Positions 36,713 through 48,524 are shown, numbered from the stretch's first letter. The stretch is DNA of 64,000 nt from Sphingobium sp. (GCA_020446425.1 JAGRES010000024.1:1-64000), one strand, 5' to 3'. Translations and numbers: made by a program. The notes: generated from the sequence alone by a model not told the origin.

Positions 36713-36984
36713 AGTCATGTCACGTGATTGCGGGACAGCATTTTGACGCGGATGACAGTTTTGTGTCTTTTCTGCAACAATGCTGGGTAAATATACATAT
36801 TAATGAGTTATGAACGCTTTACAGCCGTCAAAATAGCGCGGCAAATAGCCCCAGCAATGTCGAGAATCCTGCTGTCGGGCATTTAGCCTGCCGAAAATGG
36901 CGGGCGGTGCAAATAGGGCTCTCAACATTCTGAACACATAAGAGGCGGGACGATCCTGCCTCCTCCAGAGCAAGGGACTGGAAC
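36713..36984. other. Gene-free leader of the TonB receptor (272 bases)
   Basis: The region is AT-richer than its surroundings around 36780-36830 and should hold the receptor promoter; no confident -35/-10 pair was assigned. Near its end, GAGGCGGGA (36942-36950) and TCCTGCCTC (36954-36962) form a 9-bp stem with one G-U pair, just ahead of the ribosome site AAGGGA. Confidence 0.4.
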
Positions 36985-39900
36985 GTGAAAAAACTTGATA
37001 TTGCAGCTCAGCTGCGTTGTGGAGTCGCGCCCGTTATTCTCGCGGCGGCTCTTATCTCTCCGTCTATCGCAATGGCACAAGATGAGCCTCAAGAGGCCCA
37101 GGAAGCCGGTTTCGGCGAGAATGTTATCGTCGTTACGGGGTCGCGCATTGTTAGCGCTGCCGCTGAAACGACGGCCCCGGTCCAGGTGGTCAACGAAGCC
37201 GCCATTGCCGAATCGGGCGTGACCAATATTCAGGCACTGCTGCTCAAGAACCCGACCTTTGGTACGCCAACGATCTCGCGTACGAACTCTTCGTTCAATT
37301 CGGCTACTTCGGGTATCGCAGTTGTCGATCTTCGCAATCTTGGCACTGAACGCACGCTTGTTCTCGTTAATGGCCGGCGGTTCGTTGCCGGTATCCCCGG
37401 CGAGAACGCGGTTGACCTCAACTCCATTCCGACTGCTTTGATCGAGCGGGTCGAAGTGCTGACCTCTGGTGCCGGTTCGGCCATTTACGGTTCTGACGCC
37501 GTGGCTGGTACGGTGAACTTCATCCTGAAAAAGGATTTCGAGGGCATCGAAGCCAATGCGCTTACCGGCATTACTGAAGCGGGTGACGATTTCCGGTATC
37601 AGGCTGACCTGACAATTGGTGGTAACTTCGCCGACGGTCGCGGCAACGCCACAGTCTATTTTGGCTACACCAATGAAGAAGGTGCATATAAGCGCAAGCG
37701 CAAAACCGAGCAGGGAAGCGCAGCGCTAGACAGCATCAGCCTTGGTCTATTGAGTGGCCTGGACGGTGACCTGTTCAAGAAATTCGAGCCCTTCTATTCG
37801 TCCTACTCGCCGCAAGGCACATATTTCACCGATAATTTTGCTTGGACCTATGACCAGAACGGCAGGGGCGCTCTGCGTCCGTGCGTCGCCACCAATGGCG
37901 GTACGGCTCCTGCAACTTGCGGTGCATTTGCCGGTCAGGCCATTGGCCCGGACGGTTTCAATCGTAGCGCTTATCGCCTTACCGTTACGCCGGTTGAACG
38001 TTTCCTGATCAATGCGAACGCGCATTATGAAATTTCGGACAGCATCACTGCCTTTGTCGAAGCGAGTTTTGCTTCGCATAACTCGGTTTCGAACATCGAG
38101 CCTTTTGCTTCGGCAACCGACGACGTTTATCAGGACGGTGCCTATCCGATCGAGACGCTCGATCCGAACACGAATATGATTGTCGTCAATCCCTATGTTC
38201 CAGCCGCTATCTATAATGATGCGAGCGACACTAATGGTGATGGATTGCGTGATATCTTTATCACCAAGCGCCTCGTTGATTTCGGGCCGCGCAGCAGCGA
38301 GGCGCGTCGCGAAACCTTCCGCATTGTTGCCGGCCTGGAAGGCGAATTTACCAAGGGTTGGAACTACGAAACCTATTTCAACTATGGCCAGACGGTTACC
38401 GCACAGCTCGGCACAGGTCAGTATAATGTGCTGAACTATCGCGAAGCCGCCAAAATCATTCCCGATGGCAATGGCGGCTACATGTGCGCCGATCCCAATG
38501 CCGTGGCGGAAGGCTGCGTTCCGGCGAATGTGTTTGGTTTGAACTCCCTCTCGCCCGAGGCGATCAACTATCTTGCTGCACCGTCCAGCTTCAATGCGAC
38601 GGTCAAGCAGACGGTTATCGGCGCGAACGTCAGCGGCGAGCTGTTCTCGATTACGCCTTCCGCTCCTGTGGCGGTTGTCGTTGGCACCGAATATCGTCGA
38701 GAATCTTCGACTGAACGGTGGGATCCTTTGCAGACGCTGGGCCTCAACGCGAGCAACGCCTTCCCGCCGACCTCGGGTAAGTTCGATCTCTATGAGTTCT
38801 ACGGCGAAGCGCTCGTTCCGATCATCCGCGAATCAATCGTTCACGATTTCACGGTTCGCGGTGCGGTGCGTTATTCCGATTACTCGACCATCGGCAGCAC
38901 GTTCAGTTGGAACGCTGGTGCTGAATTTGCACCGATCGAAGATATCCGGTTCCGGGCGATGTACGCTGTTACCGTCAGGGCACCGAACATCGCGGAGCTG
39001 TATGACGGTCTCAACCAGACCTTCCCGACCGTTCAGGATCCGTGCGAAGGCGTAACCAATGACGGCAGCGCACTCGCGACCAATTGTATGGCTTTCGCTG
39101 GCGTTACGGCAAACATGGCGGCCAATGGGGGCGTGTTCACGCTTACGCAGGCAGACCGTCAGGGCGTCACTGGCTTCGAAGGTGGTAACCCCAACCTCCA
39201 AGAGGAAAAGGGCAAGACCTTCACCGTGGGTGTGACGATCAATCCGAAGTCGATTGATGCGCTGCGGAACCTCTCCTTGTCGATCGACTATTTCAATATC
39301 GACATCGAGGACGCCATCGTCTCGACGCCGCGCCAGTATATTCTGGATCAGTGCTTCCAGCAGGGCGCGCCGGCTTTCTGCCAGTTCATCGTTCGTCGCC
39401 CGGTTGCATCGGGACCGAACAATGCTGGTTCCCTGGATGAGGTCAACACCGGTCCTTCCAACTCTGGTGGCTGGAAGACCAAAGGTATCGACGTTGTACT
39501 CAACTATGCTCATGCCTTCGATGTTGGTTCGACACGCCTGAACAGCACCTTCAGCTTCTCGTACACGCATCTGATGAAGAGCTATCAGGTTCCACTGCCG
39601 GGTTCGGCAAAGGACCGTTTCGATGGGGAAGTCGGTTCGTCAGTCGACCGTTTCACTACCAATTTCGGTATCGGTACGGATGACTTCAAACTGGCGTTCA
39701 GTGGCACCTATGTCGGCGAAGCGTATCTGGACGACCAGTTCACGGGTGTCCTTGCCGGTGAGAATAAGGACTACCGGATCCATCCGGAGTTCTATCTCGA
39801 TACGCAGGCCCGGTTCTACATTGGCGATACGATGGAAATGTTCCTTGGTGTCGACAACGTGTTCAACAACAAGCCTGTCTACACCGCAAGCATTCCGGGT

Positions 39901-39987
39901 GCTTCGGATACCGGCCAGGATGCGTTTGGCGGTACATATGATCCGCTGGGCCGCCGCTACTACATGGGTGCGAAGCTGCGCTTCTAA
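36985..39987 (+). CDS. TonB-dependent outer-membrane receptor
   Basis: The 1000-residue protein has a signal peptide (cleavage near AMAQDEP). A plug domain follows (VIVVTGSRI, then RTLVLVNGRRF, IERVEVLTSGAGSAIYGSDAVAGTVNFI). A large beta-barrel ends in the aromatic terminus GAKLRF. It imports an unknown nutrient, such as a siderophore, carbohydrate or peptide, using energy from TonB. No FecR or sigma factor is adjacent, so there is no hint of surface signalling. The start is a GTG with AAGGGA upstream. A strong terminator follows, so the gene is monocistronic. Confidence 0.94.
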   Translation: MKKLDIAAQLRCGVAPVILAAALISPSIAMAQDEPQEAQEAGFGENVIVVTGSRIVSAAAETTAPVQVVNEAAIAESGVTNIQALLLKNPTFGTPTISRTNSSFNSATSGIAVVDLRNLGTERTLVLVNGRRFVAGIPGENAVDLNSIPTALIERVEVLTSGAGSAIYGSDAVAGTVNFILKKDFEGIEANALTGITEAGDDFRYQADLTIGGNFADGRGNATVYFGYTNEEGAYKRKRKTEQGSAALDSISLGLLSGLDGDLFKKFEPFYSSYSPQGTYFTDNFAWTYDQNGRGALRPCVATNGGTAPATCGAFAGQAIGPDGFNRSAYRLTVTPVERFLINANAHYEISDSITAFVEASFASHNSVSNIEPFASATDDVYQDGAYPIETLDPNTNMIVVNPYVPAAIYNDASDTNGDGLRDIFITKRLVDFGPRSSEARRETFRIVAGLEGEFTKGWNYETYFNYGQTVTAQLGTGQYNVLNYREAAKIIPDGNGGYMCADPNAVAEGCVPANVFGLNSLSPEAINYLAAPSSFNATVKQTVIGANVSGELFSITPSAPVAVVVGTEYRRESSTERWDPLQTLGLNASNAFPPTSGKFDLYEFYGEALVPIIRESIVHDFTVRGAVRYSDYSTIGSTFSWNAGAEFAPIEDIRFRAMYAVTVRAPNIAELYDGLNQTFPTVQDPCEGVTNDGSALATNCMAFAGVTANMAANGGVFTLTQADRQGVTGFEGGNPNLQEEKGKTFTVGVTINPKSIDALRNLSLSIDYFNIDIEDAIVSTPRQYILDQCFQQGAPAFCQFIVRRPVASGPNNAGSLDEVNTGPSNSGGWKTKGIDVVLNYAHAFDVGSTRLNSTFSFSYTHLMKSYQVPLPGSAKDRFDGEVGSSVDRFTTNFGIGTDDFKLAFSGTYVGEAYLDDQFTGVLAGENKDYRIHPEFYLDTQARFYIGDTMEMFLGVDNVFNNKPVYTASIPGASDTGQDAFGGTYDPLGRRYYMGAKLRF

Positions 39988-40006
39988 GCATCTTCACCTA
40001 AGAGAG

Positions 40007-40036
40007 AAGGGCAGGCTGTACAGCCTGCCCTTTTTT
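40007..40036 (+). terminator. Strong intrinsic terminator after the TonB receptor
   Basis: AGGGCAGGCTG (40008-40018) and CAGCCTGCCCT (40021-40031) form an 11-bp perfect stem followed by a run of six T, 20 bases past the stop codon. Confidence 0.93.
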
Positions 40037-40072
40037 ATGTGCTTTGTTTTTTGAGCCGCCTCGGCCCTCAAA

Positions 40073-40627
40073 TCATTGTACGACGCGCTTCACACGGACA
40101 GCGCGCTGGCCATCGACATTCGCCATAAAGCTCCCCATCGCGGCGCGGCGGATGCGGATTTTGCTTTTCCCGGATCTCGGCGGGATATTCAGGCGGACAT
40201 TGTCGGTCTGGACCCACTGCGCTCCGTTATCGAGCTCAAACGCCCATTGCCCTCTGCCAACCTGTTGGACGGAAACAATCACTGCTTCTATTTCGTTTAC
40301 CGCTTCATCACTATCATCATTGCCCCCGAAAATTTTCACCGCAGGTAGCGTGAGGCCAAACAAGCCTTTGCGGGTTTCCCGCACCTGCTCTTTATCCACG
40401 ACGAGAAGATTACGCTCCTTTTGCGCCGTATCGAGTGCCGCAACCCTATCATCGTAGCAGGCGAGGCGCTCCTGATCATTTTCAATGGAGCGGCATTGCA
40501 CGACATCGGAAAATATCTGTGGTGGCCCTTGCTCGACCGGCGTGTCCTTTGCGTGCAAAGGCGATGATAGGAGAACCGACGATGCAATGAATATCATCGT
40601 GCAATGATAAGAATGTCTGAGCTGCAT
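40073..40627 (-). CDS. Exported protein of unknown function
   Basis: The 184-residue product has a signal peptide (cleavage near LHAKDTP). An N-terminal motif with two cysteines (QCRSIENDQERLACYDDRV) follows, of a kind seen in several secreted proteins, including type VI accessory proteins. The C-terminal half resembles a small beta domain (WAFELDNGAQWVQTDNVRL). No type VI genes are nearby, so I make no assignment. AGGTG precedes the ATG. It lies downstream of clpB on the same strand, separated by a strong hairpin. Confidence 0.7.
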   Translation of the reverse strand: MQLRHSYHCTMIFIASSVLLSSPLHAKDTPVEQGPPQIFSDVVQCRSIENDQERLACYDDRVAALDTAQKERNLLVVDKEQVRETRKGLFGLTLPAVKIFGGNDDSDEAVNEIEAVIVSVQQVGRGQWAFELDNGAQWVQTDNVRLNIPPRSGKSKIRIRRAAMGSFMANVDGQRAVRVKRVVQ

Positions 40628-40667
40628 GAATCACCTATGAGACAGTGAATATAGTCAGGCAGCGTAG

Positions 40668-40711
40668 AGCATAGGGGTGCCATGGTCACGTCGATATAGC
40701 ACCCCTATGCT
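40668..40711 (-). terminator. 13-bp hairpin between clpB and the downstream exported-protein gene
   Basis: AGCATAGGGGTGC (40668-40680) and GCACCCCTATGCT (40699-40711) pair perfectly around 18 bases, beginning 14 bases beyond the clpB stop. There is no T run, so it might stabilise the clpB mRNA end or attenuate read-through rather than terminate efficiently. Confidence 0.65.
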
Positions 40712-40724
40712 GTGCTGAAAGCGA

Positions 40725-43304
<2,580 letters not shown>

Positions 43305-43386
43305 AAGTCTCTACCCCTATCCTTTCAGAACAAAGGTAATGTTGTATTTTTGCCACACAAGGGCATGGATCAAATATGGGAGAAAT

Positions 43387-43776
43387 TTATCGTGCAAACC
43401 CATGCATACGCCGCGCCCACTGATACCCGATCACACCGCCCTTGACCGGCTGGATCATCGACAAAGCCAATGTGAGAGCCATGGCAGGCCAGATGATGCT
43501 CTGCCATCCCAAGGGTATGTCGAACAGATAGTTCACTTCGATCATCGTTGGTATAAGGATATGACCGAGCAGCAGAATGACGATGTAGGAGGGAAAATCG
43601 TCGGCCTGATGACCGTCCAGCGCTTCGCCGCATTGGGGGCAGGACGTGGCAGGTTTCAGAAAACGTGGAAACAACCGGCCCTCGCCGCAGGCCGGACATT
43701 GCCCCTTGAGGCCACGCCACACGGCATCGCGCGCGGAGCGGGTGGCCTGATGGCTGCTATCGTCATTCTGGATCAC
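43387..43776 (-). CDS. DUF983 family zinc-ribbon membrane protein
   Basis: The 129-residue protein has two CxxC pairs forming a zinc ribbon (QCPACGEGRLFPRFLKP and SCPQCGEAL, about residues 26-50). Two membrane spans follow. This is DUF983, common in Alphaproteobacteria and often near cytochrome oxidase genes; the function is unknown. The divergent aminotransferase gene starts about 200 bases away. Confidence 0.9.
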   Translation of the reverse strand: MIQNDDSSHQATRSARDAVWRGLKGQCPACGEGRLFPRFLKPATSCPQCGEALDGHQADDFPSYIVILLLGHILIPTMIEVNYLFDIPLGWQSIIWPAMALTLALSMIQPVKGGVIGYQWARRMHGFAR

Positions 43777-43973
43777 GCTTGTCCCCTATCGCTGGACAAG
43801 GTGGATCGCAATACGAACCCGCATGTTTCGCGGGGAATTACGGCATGGCATGTTGCTATTGGCCATCATTGTGTGAAAGATGGTGCGTGTGAGAGAATGA
43901 TGATCACGGGTTCGGGCGGTGCATGGTGGGCAAAGATCGGACTGGCAGGATGCCAGACAGACAGGATGAATGT

Positions 43974-44600
43974 GTGACGCCCGCTGAAGACGCCTGTGTT
44001 GACCTGATCGAGACCATTGCCTTCAACCCGATGGAGGGAATGCCGCTGCTTGAATTCCATCTGGCGCGGCTGACCGATAGTGCCGCCCAACTGGGGTTTT
44101 CCTTCAACCGCCACAGCGCGCGCAACGAATTGCAGGCGGCGACATTCCGCCTGCGCGAACATGCGCGGGTGCGTATGCTGGTGTCGCGCGGCGGCGCGAT
44201 GGCCATAGAGGTGCGTGAACATCGCACATGGCCGCAACCCATCATGCAGCTGAGAGCGGTACGGCGGCCGGTGAGGGCGGACGATTGGCGTCTGCACCAC
44301 AAGACCACGGATCGCAGCATCTATCGCGAGGCATTGTCCAGCGGCGGCACCTATGAGGTGATGATGCTGGACGAGGATGGCTTTGTCACCGAGGGCTGCT
44401 TCTCGAATATTTTCGTGGAGCGGGGCGACAAGCTGGTAACGCCGCCGCTTTCCCGTGGCGTGCTGCCCGGCGTATTGCGCGCGAGCTTGCTGGCCTGCGG
44501 CGAAGCGATTGAAGGTGACCTCAAGCCCTTCGATATGGAGCGCGGATTTTTCATCGGCAATGCGGCGCGCGGTATGGTGGCGGCGCAATTGATCGTTTAA
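43974..44600 (+). CDS. Class IV aminotransferase, aminodeoxychorismate-lyase-like
   Basis: A PLP enzyme of fold type IV. The 208-residue protein shows the catalytic Lys in LHHKTTDRSIYREAL, and later VMMLDEDGFVTEGCFSNIFVERGDKLVTPPLSRGVLPGVLR. That pattern fits 4-amino-4-deoxychorismate lyase (PabC) or a related D-amino-acid/branched-chain transaminase. PabC makes p-aminobenzoate for folate. The GTG at 43974 has ACAGGAT upstream and fits homology; ATGs at 43923 and 43950 are alternatives. The partner pabB is not seen next to it. Confidence 0.82.
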   Translation: MTPAEDACVDLIETIAFNPMEGMPLLEFHLARLTDSAAQLGFSFNRHSARNELQAATFRLREHARVRMLVSRGGAMAIEVREHRTWPQPIMQLRAVRRPVRADDWRLHHKTTDRSIYREALSSGGTYEVMMLDEDGFVTEGCFSNIFVERGDKLVTPPLSRGVLPGVLRASLLACGEAIEGDLKPFDMERGFFIGNAARGMVAAQLIV

Positions 44601-44702
44601 TTCTTCACCAAGAAACTTTGCCTGCTGCCGGTTGCCCTGCGTGGGGGGCTGCGCTAAAGGCGGCGGTATATCTCCACTGAATAAGTCAGGAAAGCCATTC
44701 CC

Positions 44703-45905
44703 ATGACCCAGACTTCCGCTGCCTTGGGCCGTATCCAGCCGTCCGCCACCCTCGCTATGAGCGCGCGGGTGACCCAGCTGAAACGGGAAGGCGTGGACGT
44801 TATTGGCCTGTCGGCTGGTGAGCCGGACTTCGATACGCCAGACTTCATCAAGGACGCCGCCATCGAGGCGATCCGCGCGGGCCAGACCAAATATACCGAC
44901 GTTGACGGTACGGCTGAGGCCAAGGAAGCGGTGATCCACAAGTTCAAGCGCGATAATGGCCTGGATTATGCGCGCAGCCAGATCAGCATCAATGCGGGCG
45001 GCAAGCACACGCTGTTCAACGCGCTGGTGGCGAGCGTCGATGTGGGCGATGAGGTCATCATCCCCGCGCCCTATTGGGTGAGCTATCCCGATATCGTGAA
45101 TTTCGCGGGTGGTACGTCGGTGATCATCGAGGGGCCTGCGGCGCAAGGCTACAAGATCACAGCGGAGCAGCTCGATGCGGCGATCACGCCACGCACCAAA
45201 TGGGTGATGCTCAATTCGCCGTCCAACCCGTCCGGCGCGGCCTATAGCGCTGCGGAGCTCAAAGCACTGGGCGAAGTGCTGCTCAAGCATCCGCATGTGC
45301 TGGTGATGACGGACGATATGTATGAGCATATCTGGTACGCGCCGACACCGTTTGCGACCATCGCGCAAGTGTGCCCCGACCTGTATGATCGCACGCTGAC
45401 GGTCAATGGCTGTTCCAAAGCGTTCGCGATGACGGGATGGCGCATCGGCTTTGCGGGCGGTCCGGAATGGATCATCAAGGCGATGGGCAAGCTGCAGTCG
45501 CAATCCACATCGAACCCCTGTTCGGTCAGCCAGGCGGCGGCGGTTGCCGCGCTGACGGGCGATCAGGATTTCCTGGAGGAGCGCAATGCGGCTTTCAAGA
45601 AGCGCCGCGACATGGTGGTGGCCATGCTCAACGACGCGCCCGGCCTCGATTGCCCGGTGCCCGAAGGCGCGTTCTATGTTTACCCCGACGCCAGCGGCCT
45701 GATGGGCAAGACAACGCCCAAGGGGCAGAAGATCACGACGGACGAAGAACTGATCGGCTATTTTCTCGACGATGCGCGCGTCGCCGCCGTGCATGGCGGG
45801 GCGTTCGGCTTGTCGCCTGCCTTCCGTATCAGCTATGCGACTTCGGAAGAGGTGCTCAAAAAGGCCTGCACGCGCATACAGGAAGCCTGCGCAGCGCTCA
45901 AATAA
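44703..45905 (+). CDS. aspC: Class I aspartate aminotransferase
   Basis: Transfers the amino group between aspartate and 2-oxoglutarate using PLP. The 400-residue protein is of the Ib subgroup common in Alphaproteobacteria: LSAGEPDFDTPDFIK near the N-terminus, APYWVSYPDI, NSPSNPSGAAYSA, and the PLP lysine in NGCSKAFAMTGWRIGF (about residues 237-252). In this subgroup some members also use prephenate. It has its own upstream gap; a gene for methionine sulfoxide reductase follows. Confidence 0.93.
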   Translation: MTQTSAALGRIQPSATLAMSARVTQLKREGVDVIGLSAGEPDFDTPDFIKDAAIEAIRAGQTKYTDVDGTAEAKEAVIHKFKRDNGLDYARSQISINAGGKHTLFNALVASVDVGDEVIIPAPYWVSYPDIVNFAGGTSVIIEGPAAQGYKITAEQLDAAITPRTKWVMLNSPSNPSGAAYSAAELKALGEVLLKHPHVLVMTDDMYEHIWYAPTPFATIAQVCPDLYDRTLTVNGCSKAFAMTGWRIGFAGGPEWIIKAMGKLQSQSTSNPCSVSQAAAVAALTGDQDFLEERNAAFKKRRDMVVAMLNDAPGLDCPVPEGAFYVYPDASGLMGKTTPKGQKITTDEELIGYFLDDARVAAVHGGAFGLSPAFRISYATSEEVLKKACTRIQEACAALK

Positions 45906-45920
45906 CACGCTTTACCGGAT

Positions 45921-45950
45921 CGTTCATCGGCGGCTCAGACGTATCGTTCA
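45921..45950. promoter_or_regulatory. Direct repeats of CGTTCA upstream of msrA
   Basis: CGTTCAT occurs at 45921-45927 and again at 45945-45951, with the related GGCTCAG between them at 45932. Spacings of 11 and 13 bases put them near the same helix face, as for a tandem-binding response regulator. They lie 48-77 bases before the msrA start. Confidence 0.35.
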
Positions 45951-45997
45951 TTATCTCTGTAACCTTTGGCCGCGTGCCAGCGAACAGGTGAAGGAGC

Positions 45998-46720
45998 ATG
46001 ATGAAGGTAAGAGCAATGGCGAATATTCTGAAAGCGGACTGGCTGGTCAAATTCCTCGGCGGATTTGCGGTAGGGTCCGCGGCGGCTCTGCTGATGCTGC
46101 CCGCGCATGCGCGCGCCGAGTCCGTGGTCGCTGCGCCTCAGCCCATCATAGATGCCGAGCCCGCCCGCAAGCTGGAAACCGCCGTGTTCGCCGGCGGATG
46201 CTTCTGGGGCGTGGAAGGCGTGTTCAGCCATGTGAAGGGCGTGAAATTGTCACGATCCGGTTATGCAGGAGGTCCGCGCGGCAAGCAGGTGAGCTATGAG
46301 CAGGTCGGCAGCGGGCGCACGGGCTTTGCCGAAGCGGTAAGCGTCACCTACGATCCGAAGGTGGTTAGCTATGGCACATTGATGCGCGTGTTCTTCTCGG
46401 TGATCGCCGATCCGACGACGCTCAATTATCAAGGGCCGGACCATGGCACGCAATATCGTAGTGCGCTATTCCCACTGAACAAGGAGCAGGCCAGGGCGGC
46501 CAAGGCCTATCTGGCGCAGCTGCAAAAGGCGAAGCTGTGGGATGACCCTATCGTCACGAGGGTCGAACGCTTCACCGGCTTTGTGAAGGCGGAAGGCTAT
46601 CATCAGGACTTCATGGAAGACAATCCCCGCCACCCCTATATCATGCGCTGGGATGCGTCGAAGCTGGAGGCACTCAAGCGGCTGTACCCGGAACTGTACA
46701 GCGCCAAGGCCAGCCGATAA
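45998..46720 (+). CDS. msrA: Exported peptide-methionine (S)-S-oxide reductase
   Basis: Reduces methionine-S-sulfoxide in oxidised proteins. The 240-residue protein has an N-terminal signal or anchor (about residues 18-40). The MsrA domain has the catalytic Cys68 in FAGGCFWGVEGVF, with GYAGG, GPDHGTQYRSALF and GYHQDF further on. The leader suggests a periplasmic enzyme. Ribosome site AAGGAG is very close to two tandem ATGs; ATG 46001 or 46016 may be the true start. No MsrB gene is adjacent. Confidence 0.92.
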   Translation: MMKVRAMANILKADWLVKFLGGFAVGSAAALLMLPAHARAESVVAAPQPIIDAEPARKLETAVFAGGCFWGVEGVFSHVKGVKLSRSGYAGGPRGKQVSYEQVGSGRTGFAEAVSVTYDPKVVSYGTLMRVFFSVIADPTTLNYQGPDHGTQYRSALFPLNKEQARAAKAYLAQLQKAKLWDDPIVTRVERFTGFVKAEGYHQDFMEDNPRHPYIMRWDASKLEALKRLYPELYSAKASR

Positions 46721-46804
46721 GGCGTATCTGATTTCAGGAAGCGAAGCGGCTGGGCCAGTGGCGGGAACGCGCCAATGCGAATGTAAGTCAAAAATGGAGC
46801 ATTG

Positions 46805-47371
46805 ATGAGGCTATCGGATTTGTTCGTCCCAACCTGCACCCAAATGCTGGGGGCCTTGTCTGTCTGGCTTGCAAAGGCTCTGGCGCAAATGTCGGACAAG
46901 GATGCTGAAGCATTGCTTTCCGCGCGCCTTGCGCCAGATATGTTTCCGCTGTCGACGCAAATTCGATTTGCGTGCGTGCAGGCACAAGAGGCTGTGTCGC
47001 GCCTGAAGGGCGAGGCCTTTCCCGAGTCGCTGGAAGAGCTTCTCAACGAGGGGAGGAATGCGGCTGAGCGTCCTGGCTCAATCGCGGATGCGCAGGCGAG
47101 AATCGGTGAAACCATTGAATTGCTTGACGGCCTTGATCCGGCACAGGTCGATAGGGACCCAGAACGACCTATTGCCCATGAACTTCCCACAGGCATGGTA
47201 TTTGACCTGACGGCAAAACAATATGTTCGCGACTGGATGCTGCCTCAATTCTATTTTCATCTCATGACCGCTTACGCAATCCTGCGCAGCGAGGGTGTTG
47301 ATTTGGGAAAAGCGGATTATGTGGCCCACATGTTCGCATATCTGCGCCCTGATACGATGCCTGCGGAATAG
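46805..47371 (+). CDS. DUF1993 family protein
   Basis: The 188-residue soluble helical protein fits DUF1993, a DinB-like four-helix fold: LFVPTCTQMLGALSVWLAKA at the start, PDMFPLSTQIRFACVQAQEAVSRLKG in the middle, and LPQFYFHLMTAYAILRSEGVDLGKADY at the end. No enzyme activity is established for the family. The ATG at 46805 has GGAGC 5 bases upstream. It is convergent with alkB. Confidence 0.88.
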   Translation: MRLSDLFVPTCTQMLGALSVWLAKALAQMSDKDAEALLSARLAPDMFPLSTQIRFACVQAQEAVSRLKGEAFPESLEELLNEGRNAAERPGSIADAQARIGETIELLDGLDPAQVDRDPERPIAHELPTGMVFDLTAKQYVRDWMLPQFYFHLMTAYAILRSEGVDLGKADYVAHMFAYLRPDTMPAE

Positions 47372-47400
47372 GGTTGTGGCAGCCCTGCAAGCATATTGGC

Positions 47401-47982
47401 TTACATCAGAATCTGCCGGAACGTCAGGTTGACGCGTCGGCTTATGGGTTTGCGCGTTTTGGGGATCGCATGTTTCCAGTTGGCCTGACAATCGCTGCGC
47501 ATGATGAGCAGACTGCCATCGGTGAGCAGAAGGCGGTTTGTTTGCAGGGTGCGGTCATGGCGGTGGCGGAAATGCATGGTTCGCTCTGCGCCGAAACTCA
47601 GGGAGGCTATGACAGGACGCTCGCCCAGCTCTGGCTCGTCGTCGGCATGATAACCCATGCTGTCTTGTCCATCGCGATACTGGTTGAGCAGAACACTGTT
47701 GAATTCGACGCCAGCTATCGTCTCGACCCGTGCGCGCAATTGCGCCACCAGCGGATGCCAGGGCCGCGGTTCGTACCGCTTACCGGAATAGCGATAGGCG
47801 CAGCCGGGATCGCCCATCCAGCAGATCAGGCGCGGCTGCATATGCATCTTACCGAAGAGTGTAATGCTCTCTTGCTGCCACGGGATTTCCGCGATCAGGC
47901 GCGCCAGAACTTCATTTGAAGGCTGGCCCCAGTCACTATCATTAATCAGTTGAACATCGGGCGCAGGCCCAGATGCGTTCAC
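47401..47982 (-). CDS. alkB: AlkB family 2-oxoglutarate/Fe(II)-dependent dioxygenase
   Basis: Repairs alkylated bases such as 1-methyladenine and 3-methylcytosine by oxidative demethylation. The 193-residue protein has the iron ligands His112, Asp114 ([12 protein letters not shown]) and His171 (WKHAIPK), and the oxoglutarate-binding [10 protein letters not shown]. The length and the PWHP region resemble the ALKBH2/3-like group more than E. coli AlkB. Its ATG overlaps the infC stop (ATGA), so translation is coupled to an initiation factor rather than to an ada regulon. Confidence 0.92.
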   Translation of the reverse strand: MNASGPAPDVQLINDSDWGQPSNEVLARLIAEIPWQQESITLFGKMHMQPRLICWMGDPGCAYRYSGKRYEPRPWHPLVAQLRARVETIAGVEFNSVLLNQYRDGQDSMGYHADDEPELGERPVIASLSFGAERTMHFRHRHDRTLQTNRLLLTDGSLLIMRSDCQANWKHAIPKTRKPISRRVNLTFRQILM

Positions 47983-48524
47983 TTCGGCGCGATCACCATC
48001 AGCATCTGGCGGCCTTCCATACGCGGATAGGATTCGACCTTGGCCGTTTCAGCGGTTTCCTCCGCCACGCGCTGGAGCAGTTGCATACCGAGCTGCTGGT
48101 GCGAAAGCTCGCGCCCGCGAAAGCGCAGCGTGACCTTCACCTTGTCACCCTCACCGATGAACTTGTTGATCGACCGCATCTTCGTATCATAATCATGATC
48201 GTCGATGTTGGGACGCATTTTGATCTCCTTGATCTCCTGCGTCTTCTGGGTCTTGCGGGCAAGATTCGCCTTTTTCTGGGCTTCGTACTTATACTTGCCG
48301 ATATCGAGGAACTTGCAGACCGGCGGGTCGGCATTGGGAGAGACTTCGACCAGATCAAGGCCGACATCGGCCGCCTGTTCAATGGCTTCGCGCGTATACA
48401 ACACACCCAGATTTTCGCCATCTCCATCAATCACACGCACTTTGGGCACGGTGATGAACTCGTTGTAGCGGGGGCCGGACTTGGGCATTGGCGCCAATGG
48501 GCGGCGCATCGTCGGGGGTCGTAT
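47979..48524 (-). CDS. infC: Translation initiation factor IF-3 (AUA start proposed)
   Basis: IF-3 keeps ribosomal subunits apart and checks start codons. The 181-residue protein has the N-domain ([22 protein letters not shown]), a lysine-rich linker, and the C-domain ([17 protein letters not shown] and [13 protein letters not shown]). The ATG at 48509 has no ribosome site; AGGAGA (48532-48537) is 22 bases away from it. The in-frame ATA at 48524 lies exactly 7 bases from AGGAGA, so initiation at AUA is proposed. E. coli infC likewise starts on a rare codon (AUU), which lets IF-3 repress its own synthesis. It is followed by alkB. Confidence 0.93.
   Translation of the reverse strand: MRPPTMRRPLAPMPKSGPRYNEFITVPKVRVIDGDGENLGVLYTREAIEQAADVGLDLVEVSPNADPPVCKFLDIGKYKYEAQKKANLARKTQKTQEIKEIKMRPNIDDHDYDTKMRSINKFIGEGDKVKVTLRFRGRELSHQQLGMQLLQRVAEETAETAKVESYPRMEGRQMLMVIAPK

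Noticed and set aside
43305-43386. Sigma-32-type promoter ahead of clpB
   Set aside because: A CCCTTG at 43358-43363 (minus strand) is followed by no convincing -10 element at 16-18 bases.
43866-45908. 680-codon open frame on the minus strand
   Set aside because: It is the mirror of the class IV and aspartate aminotransferase genes, both strongly recognisable on the plus strand. Its product is low in recognisable motifs and rich in His/Arg/Gln, typical of antisense frames in GC-rich DNA.
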